DNA of 64,000 nt from Dolomedes plantarius (Eukaryota; Arthropoda; Arachnida; Araneae; Dolomedidae), in NCBI GenBank assembly GCA_907164885.2, contig OU015498.1, positions 130,858,151-130,922,150 of the forward strand, written 5' to 3'. Both the position numbers and the translations under genes were made by a program. Of this stretch, positions 1 through 10,000 are shown one piece after another. The notes under the pieces are model-generated. The model saw only the letters and a list, made by a program, of their open reading frames with translations. It had not been told where the DNA came from and searched no databases. The number at the start of each line of letters is the position of its first letter. Positions within the stretch are counted from its first letter, which is position 1.

Positions 1-2
1 AA

Positions 3-1744
3 GAAGAAACAAAACAGCTAGTTGGGTTAGAATTCAAACATGAAGAAGAAGAGCACAATGAAAACGAAAACGAAAGTAATTCGCAGATACAAACCAATCA
101 ACTAAGAAGATCAGAGAGAGAAACAAAAGGAATACCTCCTGAGAGATTTGCCTTTTATGCAAACGCGGGAAGAATTAACGAACCAAAAGGCTGGAACGAT
201 GTCCAGGAAATGGAAAATCCATATGAAAAACAAAAATGGATAGATGCAACAAAAGAAGAGATGAAGTCCCTTAGTAAGAACCAAACTTGGGAATTAGTGA
301 CACCACCTCCAGAAAAAAGGTTATTGGATGTAGATGGACATTCAAAGCTAAATATAACTCCGAAGGACGTATCGAACGATATAAAACAAGATTAGTCGCA
401 AAAGGTTTTTCACAGAAATTCGGATCAGATTACGACGAAACCTTTTCTCCTGTGGTCACATATACGACAATACGGGCATTCTTAGCTAATGCTGCATACA
501 AAAATCTAAACGTAAAGCATATCGATATAAAAACTGCTTTCCTGCACGGAAATTTAGAAGAACATGTTTACATGTCACAACCAGAAGGTTACATTGAAGC
601 GGGTAAAGAACAGAAAGTCTGCAAATTAAATAAAGCAATCTACGGGTTAAAACAGGCCTCAAGAGCCTGGCATATTAGAATTGGGGAATCATTATCGAAA
701 TGTGGTTTCGAACAAAGTAATACAGACCCATGCTTATTTAAAATAGCAAGAGATGGAAATACTATGTACATAATTGTCTATGTAGATGACTTACTCATAG
801 CAGGAAAAAGAGGAGATATCAGAGAAATTGTTAACAAGCTGGAAAAAGAGTACGAATTGAAGGATCTTGGTGAAGCAACTTATTATTTGGGAATAAATAT
901 CGAAAGGTCCAAAGAAGGAAATTTTACTTTAAGTCAGAAAAATAAGATAGAAGAAATCATCGAAAAATTTAACCTCAAAGATGCCAAACCAACCAATACT
1001 CCAATGGACCCGAATTATCTGAGACAAGAAGGAGATGAAGATCAGCTGCCAAACAATACCAAGTATAGGCAAGCAGTAGGGGGTTTGTTATACGTTGCCA
1101 CAGTATCAAGACCCGATATTGCAGCAGCCGTCAACATTTTGAGTAGAAGGAATGAGAAACCAAGAGATAGAGATTGGGATGCTGTGAAACGGATAATAAG
1201 ATATCTCAAAACAACTAAAGATTTAAAATTAGTTATTAGCAAGGATAAAGAACCAATCTTAACTGTTTTTTGTAATGCGGATTGGGCTAACGACAAGTTA
1301 GACAGAAAGTCAACCAGTGGGAATTTATTTAAACTCGGTGAAAGTCCGATACAATGGCTCTTGAAACGTCAAAACTGTGTAGCACTCTTGTCCACAGAAG
1401 CTGAATATGTTTCAGCGGCTAATGCTGCGCAAGAAGTTATATGGCTGATCAATCTAACCAAAGATCTGGACTTACCTCAAGCTTTACCAGTAACAATGTT
1501 TGAAGATAACCAGTCGTGCATCAAGCTTTCACAATCTGATAAACATCATTCAAGAACAAAGCACACTGATGTAAAATTTCATCATTTAAGACAACTTAAG
1601 GAAGCTGGTACTATTGATTTAGAATATTGCCAAAGCAAAGATATGACAGCTGACATCCTGACCAAGCCATTGCCACGTCCTGATTTTGAACGTCACCGAA
1701 CTAATCTACATTTAGAGACTGTTTCTTTTTCAGAAAACAAGTAG
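3..1744 (+). pseudogene. Ty1/copia pol polyprotein, C-terminal part (linker, reverse transcriptase, RNase H), one frameshift
   Basis: This is the 3' part of a copia-type gag-pol gene; the 5' part lies outside the window. The frame beginning at base 3 is open to about 316. It encodes an acidic linker, the RRSERETKGIPPERF-type segment that precedes copia reverse transcriptase, and the segment with EEMKSLSKNQTWELV. Reading then moves to the frame of 287-1744 at an A-run near 313-319, a single-base indel. The second frame carries VIGCRWTFKAKY, ERYKTRLVAKGFSQ, DIKTAFLHGNLEEHVYM, the YVDD catalytic box (about 780-791), and RNase H motifs DRKSTSG and TEAEYVSA. The usual first RNase H aspartate of the (S/T)DADWA box is Asn (NADWA, codon 1274-1276). 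No stop occurs before 1742-1744, which abuts the 3' LTR. The product would copy element RNA into DNA; this copy looks inactive. Confidence 0.93.
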
Positions 1745-1747
1745 GGG
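1739..1747 (+). other. Polypurine tract of the copia element
   Basis: The purine-rich AAGTAGGGG overlaps the pol stop codon and directly precedes the LTR. This is the expected position of the plus-strand primer. Confidence 0.65.
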
Positions 1748-2062
1748 TGTTAGATATATTTGTGTTTTCCTTATAAAAAGAGAAACTGTCACATGCCACA
1801 CCAGATGGCACCATTTGTTCAGATTTCATGTAATTCCACTGTTGTTCAATGTCGCGTGTTGTCTTGTGTCGTGCTTAAAATATTAATGTAAAAGATGCTT
1901 ATTAAAACTTAAACTTAAATTACTTAGTCTCAGCTCTTTGTCATCCAAATCATGATTCTCTACAACTCCATTGCTCTGCTGTGATGATAGCGCTGACGTG
2001 CTACATAGAATAAGGTAAGAGTATTTTTGCCTTACTTTAATTCGCGAGTGTTTTATCCAACA
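1748..2062 (+). repeat. 3' LTR of the copia element
   Basis: The 315-bp sequence begins TGTTAGATA and ends TATCCAACA, so its ends are near-perfect short inverted repeats of the TG...CA type. It lies four bases after the pol stop codon and right after a polypurine tract. The bases that follow (TTAAC) would be one copy of a 5-bp target duplication. The partner LTR is outside the window, so this cannot be checked here. Confidence 0.85.
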
Positions 2063-2465
2063 TTAACCATATTCGATCCTCCATCAGTGACCATTGAATT
2101 TAGTTTTTCTTTTTTCCAACCCCACTACTGCAGGATATGAAGGATTCTTGAAGAAATGTAATCTCCAGTATGGCTCTGGTTCATTTCAAAGACTCCAATG
2201 GTGCAGGAAGCTAATTTTTCATTTTACAAATAATGGACTGTGACGTACAAAAACTTCTTGTCTGAAGGGTTTCGGTCCAGAAACCGGTTATCTCCAATAT
2301 GTCCGTCCAATATGTTTACATACACTCAGTGTTGCCATTTCTTCACCCAAACTAGGATTTCTTTCTTTCTCTCAATAGAAAATTTGATAAAATATTGTTT
2401 ATTGAAATGTTATTTCCTTATTGAATTAAATTACGATCATTTTTTTATCGTACTATTACCATATG

Positions 2466-2553
<88 letters not shown>

Positions 2554-2890
2554 TTACTATACAATCATTCCTCCGAATACGATTGACTGCATAGTGAAAG
2601 GAAAATGTGTTATCGATATGTTGAAATATCGTTTATGTTTTGAAATATCATCTATATTTTGAAATATCGTCAACATTTTGAAATATCGTCACACTACGCC
2701 TATGTTTAATACCCCTGTTCATTCCCTCCTCCCACTCTCCTACACACGCTCTCCGATGGGTCTGAAGTGGATTACTCATAGCTGCCGCTGAAACACGTGT
2801 GTTTGTTGATAATTAGACAATGTTTATGACTCTACTGTAGTGGCACATAATATGTTGGAAAACATGTGATTATGAGTTCTCATTATTTTC
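2063..2890. other. Intergenic AT-rich DNA with a (TA)n tract
   Basis: No supported gene. A (TA)n microsatellite occupies about 2465-2549 and creates artificial YIYIY translations. At 2326 the bases CAGTGTTGCCA resemble a hAT end like the one at 38580, but no partner was found. Direct repeats of TTTTGAAATATCGT lie at about 2620-2690. The 3' portion from about 2800 may be further decayed N-terminal piggyBac sequence. Confidence 0.6.
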
Positions 2891-2953
2891 CTTTACTCTG
2901 CGACTTTCTTCAGTTGAGAGATGATACGTCACTTTCATTCTGAATTTAGTATA

Positions 2954-3457
2954 CACTAGCATTATTGCCCGGCGTTGCCCGGGTAGATATATAGATATAA
3001 AATATTTCATGCATTCCATCAAAAAAATACTGGGCTGCACTCCCGCTCTTCATGTCCATCTGGCCAGACAGAATGCGCTTAGCACATTTCTACTGAAATG
3101 ATATAAAAACAATAAGAAAGAAAGAAACTTTGAGTCTGCGGACCTTCGTCTGATTTTAAGGTCATTCCCAACCCTCTTTCTCCCGCGCATTGGAATTTGA
3201 AACCCCCCCCCCCCTCTGTCATCCTCAAACCACGCAGCTGGTCGAGGGGAATCCACAAGGGGTAGACGCACCTCTATCGGGCACAAAAAAATTAAAAAAT
3301 TAATTTAAAAAAAACTAATTGAGCCCCAAATTTCGTTTTTCCTGATTTAAGTTTCTCGGGTCCAAAACATTAACTGTGCCAAATTTGGTCCCGGTGGGTG
3401 AAACAGTCTATGATTCTATAGCGGACAAACAAACAGACAAGCTCTTTTATATATATA
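2954..3457 (+). repeat. Unclassified TA-targeted interspersed repeat, inserted in piggyBac
   Basis: The insert starts (C)ACTAGCATTATTGCCCGG and ends CTCTTTTATATATATA. Piggybac coding resumes exactly at GATGAATCC, so the insertion splits the SIDESM codons and the pre-insertion site reads AGTATAGATGAATCC. A poly-C run lies at 3206-3216. No long inverted ends are visible. The 5' and 3' ends resemble the repeat family at 18.0-23.4 and 42.0-45.5 kb in layout (ACTAGC...start, TATATATAG end). The superfamily is not identified. Confidence 0.7.
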
Positions 3458-4083
3458 GATGAATCCATGGTGCCCTGTTACGGTCATAATTCGGCTAAAT
3501 TGTTTATACGGGGTAAACCAATACGTTTTGATTTTAAAATATAGATGTCGTGATCCAGAAGTGGCTCTCCATATGCTATGAGAATCTATAGTGGAAAAAG
3601 TTCAGAAATAGAAAACTCTCCTGTTGGATCTAGAGTTGTGTGGGAGTTTCTATCCAGTGTTGAATATCCAGAGATGCATGAAATTTTCTTTGACAACTTT
3701 TTCTCATCACATAAGCTGTTTACTGAGTTGTCTGAAAAGGGTTTCAAAGCAACTGGCACGATTCAGGAATTGCGAACAGGAAGATGCTTTCTCAAATCAC
3801 CAAAGGAAGCATCAAAATGGCGAAGAGGAAATTTTGAGTACCGAAGTGATGGTCAAGTTTACATTTGTCTCTGGTAAGACAGTGCTGTAGTAACTATAGC
3901 ATCCAATTATTCGACACATGAGCCTATCAGTAAAACCAAGCGATTTTGTAGAGCACACACACACACAAAAAAAAAATAATTAAAAAAAAATTGATGTTTC
4001 TCAACCACATTTGATATTAATGTATAATGAGGGAATGGGAGGTGACGATTTACTAGACAGACTTCTTGGATCATATCGACATA
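3458..4083 (+). pseudogene. piggyBac catalytic-core segment
   Basis: Main coding remnant of the split piggyBac. It encodes DESMVPCYGH, RGKPIRF, two early stops near 3543-3553, then an open stretch (from 3578) with IYSGKSSE, GSRVVWEFLS, FFDNFFSSH and GFKATGTI. This ends at a stop at about 3875 where the homologue at 20.5 kb reads on. After a CA-repeat and poly-A patch (3955-3990) the YNEGMGG...DLLDRLLGSYR block is recognisable to 4080. Two of the three catalytic acidic residues and the following MGG motif are visible. Confidence 0.85.
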
Positions 4084-4583
4084 CAGGCCCTGATTTTCCA
4101 TTAGGCCCTGGCCTAGGGGCCCCCAAATGTTAGGGGGCCCCTAAAGTTTTTATTTTAAAAGAAAAAAAGAAAATTTCCCAATTCAAATATTTTCTTTAAA
4201 TTTTACCTTTTTAAAATATCCTTTCAAATTTGATTGATTGGTTCTTCATATGTATAGTTATATGTATAGTTCATCATATGTATAATTATATGTATAGTTC
4301 ATCATACGTATGTTATAGTGCATATAGGGGATTAATAAGTTTTTCTGGTTGCATTGTATTGGTGTTTCAATGATGAAGTAAATATGCTGTATTGCTTTTT
4401 GTCATTTGATAATGTTCTAGGCTTCTACGCTTCAAATAGCTAATTCTTGGTAAAATGGTACTTTCACAATGATTCATGACTATATTTTGTATGTCAATTT
4501 CGGAAATTTTACATCCACATCAGTATTAGGGGGCCCCATCCCGAGTTGTGCCTATAGTCAAAAATTTTCTAAATCGGGCCCTG
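4084..4583. mobile_element. hAT-type MITE (CAGGCCCTGATTT family), copy 1
   Basis: The 500-bp element starts CAGGCCCTGATTT and ends AAATCGGGCCCTG, an imperfect inverted pair. It is flanked by the perfect 8-bp duplication TCGACATA (4076-4083 and 4584-4591), diagnostic of hAT transposition. Removing it restores the piggyBac coding order around SYR/HMFRNRKWYW. A GC-rich subterminal block (GGGGCCCCC) lies at both ends. There is no transposase gene. A second copy is at 33823-34285. Confidence 0.9.
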
Positions 4584-4623
4584 TCGACATATGTTTAGAA
4601 ACAGAAAATGGTATTGGAATCTA

Positions 4624-6033
4624 CACTGCTGGCCACCCAAATTGCAACACCAAGAAAGACAAGAGATATCACAACAAAATTTTATTTTGTAGATAACATG
4701 TTGACCAAGTATCAAATGATTAAATTTATAGACTTCTGTGAAGTGTGGTTCCTGCCAAAATCAGTAGCCAGAGTAGCCGCCATTGTTGGAGATCACCGCT
4801 GCCACACGCCTCGGCATTGATTCAAAGAGACTTTGGATGAGTTCTTGGGGTACAGCAGACCAAGCAGCTTCCACACGTTGCCAAAGTTGATCTGCTGTGG
4901 CAGCTGGGGATGGAATCTGGGTCAATCGTAGAGCAACCATGGACCACATGTTTTCTATCGGCGAAAGATCCGGAGAGCGAGGCGGCCAGGGAAGCAATTC
5001 AATCTGGCGATTGACGAAGAACCGTTGGACAATGCGTGCCACGTGTGGTCGCGCATTATCCTGTTGAAATATGGCTGTGGGCAAGCCCTGAAGGTAAGGA
5101 AGGACAACTGGCTCCAACACCTCGGAGATGTAGCGCTGGCTGTTTAAAGTACCGGCAATGCGTACTAGAGGTGTGCGAGAGTGATATCCAATACCGCCCC
5201 ATACCATAATACCCGGTGCAGGACCAGTGTGGCGGTGCATAACGCAGCTGTTCAGCATCCTCTCTTCACGGTGTCTCCAGACTCGAATGCGACCATCGTG
5301 GTGTTGCAGACAGAACCGTGACTCGTCAGTAAAGACAATTTCATTCCATTCTGCCGTCCATATCCTTCTGTCATCGCACCATTGGCGGCGGAGACGTCTG
5401 TGGTTCTGTGTCAAGGGTAGACAAAGCAATGGACGTCTTGCGGACAGACCACGCTGCTGTAAACGGCTTCGAATGGTACGCGCAGACACTGGATGATGCG
5501 TTACAGACTGCATGTGCTGTGCTATGGTTCGTGATGTGACTGAGCGATCCGTCACTGCCATGCGCACAAGTTGCCTGTCATCACGTGAATTGGTGCGCTG
5601 AGGTGGATGCGATCGAACACGCCGGTCCGTCGTACCCTCCTGCATCCAACGATCACATATCCGCATTACAGTTGTTTGGTTTCGTCCAACACGACTACCG
5701 ATTTCCCTGAAAGATAATCCACAATCTCGGTAGGCCACTATCCTTCCTCTGTCGAACTCGGATACTTGATCAAAAGATGATCGCTGTTTTCGACGAAGCA
5801 TAATTGATCGTTTTTTTGAAAAAACCACAAGAAAAACACAATTGCCGAACTTGAAATCGTCTAAATCTCCAAGCCTTAAATAGCGCTTTGAAGTGGCGCC
5901 ACAGGCGCGCGTGATGTGCGTCTGAGCTGAAATTCTAATCATTTGCATATCTCACCTCCTCTAATGCATGTTGTAAATTTCATGTTATTTGCATGTTTCC
6001 TTCAGGGTGTTGCATTTACAGTGGCCAGCAGTG
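4624..6033 (-). mobile_element. Complete Tc1-like (DD34E) transposon
   Basis: Inverted ends begin CACTGCTGGCCAC on both sides and agree for about 28 bp (…TGCAACACC). TA dinucleotides flank both ends (4622-4623, 6034-6035), as expected for Tc1/mariner. The element splits the piggyBac codons ...NL|FSN... and leaves the reading frame recognisable after removal. At 1410 bp with an unbroken transposase gene it may be potentially active. Confidence 0.95.
4761..5801 (-). CDS. Tc1-like transposase, apparently intact
   Basis: An uninterrupted 346-codon frame begins at the ATG at 5801. The open frame continues upstream to 5948, but the 49 extra codons do not resemble transposase, and MLRRKQRSSF is a typical start. 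It has an N-terminal helix-turn-helix region (LSFREIGSRVGRNQTTVMR) and a second HTH (PVSARTIRSRLQQRGLSARRP). The DDE domain has FTDESRF, QQDNARPH and SPDLSPIENMW. The spacing between the second Asp and the Glu is 34 residues, so this is DD34E, the Tc1 class. The enzyme binds the terminal repeats and performs cut-and-paste transposition at TA. Length is normal for the family, and no break was seen. Confidence 0.94.
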   Translation of the reverse strand: MLRRKQRSSFDQVSEFDRGRIVAYRDCGLSFREIGSRVGRNQTTVMRICDRWMQEGTTDRRVRSHPPQRTNSRDDRQLVRMAVTDRSVTSRTIAQHMQSVTHHPVSARTIRSRLQQRGLSARRPLLCLPLTQNHRRLRRQWCDDRRIWTAEWNEIVFTDESRFCLQHHDGRIRVWRHREERMLNSCVMHRHTGPAPGIMVWGGIGYHSRTPLVRIAGTLNSQRYISEVLEPVVLPYLQGLPTAIFQQDNARPHVARIVQRFFVNRQIELLPWPPRSPDLSPIENMWSMVALRLTQIPSPAATADQLWQRVEAAWSAVPQELIQSLFESMPRRVAAVISNNGGYSGY

Positions 6034-6192
6034 TATTTAGCAATACGCTAAACATGGCTGTCGCTTCTTGATGGATTTTGCATTGACATTTGTACAAAGA
6101 TACAACAAAAGAACTATCATATCTCAATTTCCGGAGAGAACTAACTTTGTGTTTGCTTCGCATGAAACCGAAAATACTCTCTGATCCTGTGA

Positions 6193-6537
6193 TAGCAATT
6201 GCAGTCTAGCAAATAAATTCTGCAGAATACTTGCATGCAGGATGTTGTTTATGAAAAGCAAGAGAGCAGGTGTTAAGAAAACGTGAGGTATATGGTATGC
6301 CTCACGTGAGGTATAAGAATGCTTAGGGCGCAAGGAAAGGGCTTTTATATAATTTTAAATGATTTCAAAAGGTTAGGTTCGTGCATAGCTGTAGAATTTT
6401 ATACGGATAAGCAATAAAAATATTTATGGTGTAGAGGGAAAATGTTAGAAAATAGCCACGGTTCTGATGAAAGGGTAGCCGACAGTCAGTCGAAAAAGCC
6501 CTTTGAATAGAGGGGATATAAGGTTTGAAAGAATCAT
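6193..6537 (+). repeat. Left part of an unclassified LTR-like repeat, split by BEL/Pao
   Basis: This non-piggyBac sequence begins after the LSDPVIAIA coding remnant. A possible start is TGTTAAGAAAACGTGAGG at 6271. It contains a short palindrome, CCTCACGTGAGG-like, at 6285-6312. It continues beyond the BEL/Pao element at 12934, as shown by the shared ATCAT target duplication. No coding potential was recognised. Confidence 0.5.
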
Positions 6538-6833
6538 TGTATATAGAATGGTTCGTTGAATGTTTCATAGAATGGTTCATAGAATGTTTCATAGAATGGT
6601 TCATAGAATGTTTCGTAGAATGGTTCATAACTTAATTGGAAATGAAAAAAACAACTTACTCATTATTTTGTTTTACTTTAATTCATCTCAGAAACCGACG
6701 CCGAACTGAACACAGCCATACAGAACGTAAACATAATCGCTCTCTTCAGTAACGGTTACAGAGAAAACAAACAAACATGAAAAAGCGCTCGCAGCGCCAA
6801 TCGACAAGTGGACTGTATGGAATTTACTGAACA
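6538..6833 (-). repeat. 3' LTR of BEL/Pao element 1
   Basis: In plus orientation it starts TGTATATAGAATGG and ends TACTGAACA; in element sense it starts TGTTCAGTAAATTCC. The U5-side end is made of about seven imperfect copies of GAATGTTTCATA/GAATGGTTCATA (6546-6630). Confidence 0.95.
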
Positions 6834-7036
6834 TTCCGCCCCCCTTGGAACCTCGGAGGGGGTTTCAACAATGAAAACATTTAGAACATCACTTAGAATT
6901 AACATGCAAGAACGATGAAGAATTAAGAAAGGTGCAATACTAAATTAATAATGAGTACAGATGAAAAGATAATCACTACAATGCTGAAAGATAAGAATTA
7001 AACATGTTATGCACTGAAGCAAATAGGTTCGAATGT
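6834..7036 (-). other. 3' untranslated part and polypurine tract of BEL/Pao 1
   Basis: Between the gene stop and the 3' LTR. On the element strand the purine-rich AAGGGGGCGGAA ends at the LTR boundary (plus-strand 6834-6845) and is the likely plus-strand primer site. Confidence 0.7.
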
Positions 7037-10000
7037 TCAGGAAATTGGTAATTTACAAAGTTTCGAGATTGGTCTCAAAAGTTTACCAGTTTGAGTTTTC
7101 AACTCAACTACACGAACCTTGTTGTCCTTTCCAGGAAAAGTTTTTGTAATTCGGCCTAACTTCCATTGAAGTGGAGCCAAGTTCTCATGCTTTATCAATA
7201 CCAGATCACCAACGTTCAGATTTTGTTGTGAAATGCGCCACTTTGGTCGGGATTGTAACTTTGTCAAATATTCATTTGACCAACGATTCCAAAAATGTTG
7301 AATCATACGCTGAAGCATACGCCAACGGTAACAGTGGCTGATGTTGTCTGGAATTGGCAATTCAGGTAGAGATGTTAATGGTTTCCCAATTAGAAAGTGT
7401 CCAGGTGTAAGAGCACGTAAATCGTTGGGATCACTTGAAATTCCACTAAGAGGTCTGGAGTTCAGACACGCTTCAATTTGGGACGTTACGGTAGTAAGTT
7501 CTTCGAAAGTAACACTCGAGGTGCCTATGACTCTCTTCAGGTGGAACTTGAACGATTTAACAACGGATTCCCAAAGGCCTCCGAAGTGTGGAGCTGCCGG
7601 AGGGTTGAAACGCCAATTGATGTTGTCCATAGTAAGAAACTGGTAGATGGAGTTGTCCATCATCAATTCTCGAAATTCTTTTGCGAGTTCTCTACTTGCC
7701 CCATAGAAGTTAGTGCCACGATCACAAAATATTTCTGCAGGCTTACCCCTGCGTGCTATGAATCTCTTTAAGCAAGCGATGAATGCTTTGGTTGACAAGT
7801 CACTTACAACTTCTAGATGAACTGCCTTGGTTGCAAGGCACACGAATACACAGATGTAGGACTTGGTATTCCGACTCCCTCTTCCCTTGAAACTTCGAGT
7901 CAAAAACGGTCCAGCGAAGTCAATACCGGTATTTTGAAATACTGTTGAAGGGCAAACTCTGGACCCTGGAAGGTCTCCCATGAGTTGTTCCGCTAGTCTT
8001 GGACGATTTCTGAAGCAAGGAATGCATTTTCTCACTACTCTTCTGACAGTATCTCTAGCTGAAAGAACCCAGTATTTTTCTCTTAACGTTGCTTGAAGTA
8101 GTTCTGGTCCAGCATGTAGCAAGGTGAGATGATAGTGAGTAATGATTAACTCGACGATATGGTCACTTTTAGGAAGAAGAAGGGGATGCTTCTGCTCTTC
8201 TCGAAGCACTGAATTTTTCAACCTGCCGCCCACACGAAGTAATCCAGAATTATCGATGAACGGTGTTAAAGGAAGAACTCTGCTGCTGGATGCTAGTTGC
8301 CTCCCAGCCTGCAAACACGAGATTTCTGAGAGGAAATGAACTTGTTGTACGATCTTCACAATTGTATTTTCTGCGTCATTCAATTCATCAGTTGTCAAAG
8401 AGGTTTTCCTTCTTTCCTCAGCAGGTATAGAACAGTTCCTGGCGAATCGAAGACACCAGGCAAAAACTCTTTTCAATTTGTCCCAAGAAGAATATCGCTG
8501 AAAAAACTCGGTTTTGAAAGTGTCATTTACCGTTTGTAGCATGGATATTTTGAATTGTTTCTTTTCCTCTTTCGACAACTCTTGTGATAATAGATTGTCT
8601 TCTTCAACCCTGAAACTAGGTAGCGAAGGATCCTTCAACCACTTCGGCCCATTCAACCACAACTCGCAGTTCACAAATTTTGATGGCGATAAACCTCTTG
8701 TGCCGCAATCAGCCGGATTTTCGAGTCCACAAACAAAGTTCCATTGCACGTTTGGCGTTAGCTCTTGAATCTGTGCTACTCGATTTGCAACGAACGGCTG
8801 CCATCTTCTCGACTCTGAGTTGATCCAGGCTAAAGTTATTTTGGAGTCAGACCAGGCAAATTTATTTTTGACCGGAATGTTTAGGTACGAGAGTGTTGAA
8901 TGTAGCAAATTAGACAACAAAAGTGGGGCACAGAGCTCGAGTCTCGGAAGGGATTGTACTTTGAGCGGTGCCACTCTAGTTTTAGATGTCAGTAGGTTGA
9001 CTTGTATTGAATCAATAGAGATACATCGGACATATATCGCTGCACAGTATGCCTTCTCTGAAGCGTCGCAAAAGGCATGTATTTCTACTTCAGCATGAGA
9101 ATTAAGTACATATCGAGGAAAAGTTGAAAGTTCGAGGAGATGAAGTTCCTCCAGAAATGTTCTCCACGTAGTGCATAGTTCATCAGGAAGAGGTTGATCC
9201 CAAGAGAATTTCCCTTGCCACAATTCTTGAAGTAAGATTTTCATAAAGGTTACACATGGTGACAAGAGTCCAAGCGGATCGAACACTCGGGCGATTTGAG
9301 ATAGTACTTCTCGTTTCGTATAAGTATCCTTTATCTCAACTGGTGATACTGCGAATTTGAAAACATCTAGCTTGGGTGACCATTTGACTCCTAGAACACT
9401 GCAGTCTTTGTCATCTAGATGAACGAGATCGTTTTCTGTGGTGTCGATTGAAACTTCACGAAAAATATAAGGATCATTTGAATGCCACTTTCGAAGATGG
9501 AAGCCTCCCTTGCTCGTCATTGCTTGTAACTCTGTTACAAGTTGTATAGCTTCCTCCCTTGTAGCAGCTCCCCCAAGAAGATCGTCAACATAAAAATTGT
9601 GAAGTGTTGCCTTAGATGCAATTGGGTACTCTTCCTTTTCGTCAAGTCCAAGTTGCTTTAAAGTTCTTGTAGAGAGGAATGGTGCACAGGCGGTCCCGTA
9701 TGTCACAGTGACGAGACGATATTCTGTAATAGCATCTTCAGGTGAATTTCTCCAAAGAATTCGTTGCCAATCAGCATCTTCTTCATGTATTTTTATCTGT
9801 CGGAACATTTTTTCAACATCCGCACAGACAGCGACTTGAAAGGTTCTAAATTGAATCAGGATTGGGTAAAGTTCTGGTTGAACCCGAGGACCAGTCATGA
9901 GAAGGTCATTTAGTGAATGTCCTGATGATGTCTTGCTGGATCCGTCAAACACTACTCTCAGTTTCGTAGTACTACTAGAGTCTCTTAGTACAGCATGGTG

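Noticed and set aside
2240..2662. 140-codon frame rich in alternating Tyr/Ile
   Set aside because: It is a translation of a (TA)n microsatellite; the same applies to frames at 60182-60439 and 60544-60732.
6271..6290. TGTTAAGAAAACGTGAGG as the same LTR start as TGTAACAAGAAAACGCGA at 63099
   Set aside because: The body similarity of the two copies runs in opposite orientation, so matching starts would be on the wrong ends; treated as coincidence.
7341..9098. Several plus-strand frames of 65-101 codons
   Set aside because: They are antisense shadows of the BEL/Pao polyprotein; likewise 49534-49755, 51228-51476 and 53574-53777 opposite the second BEL/Pao.
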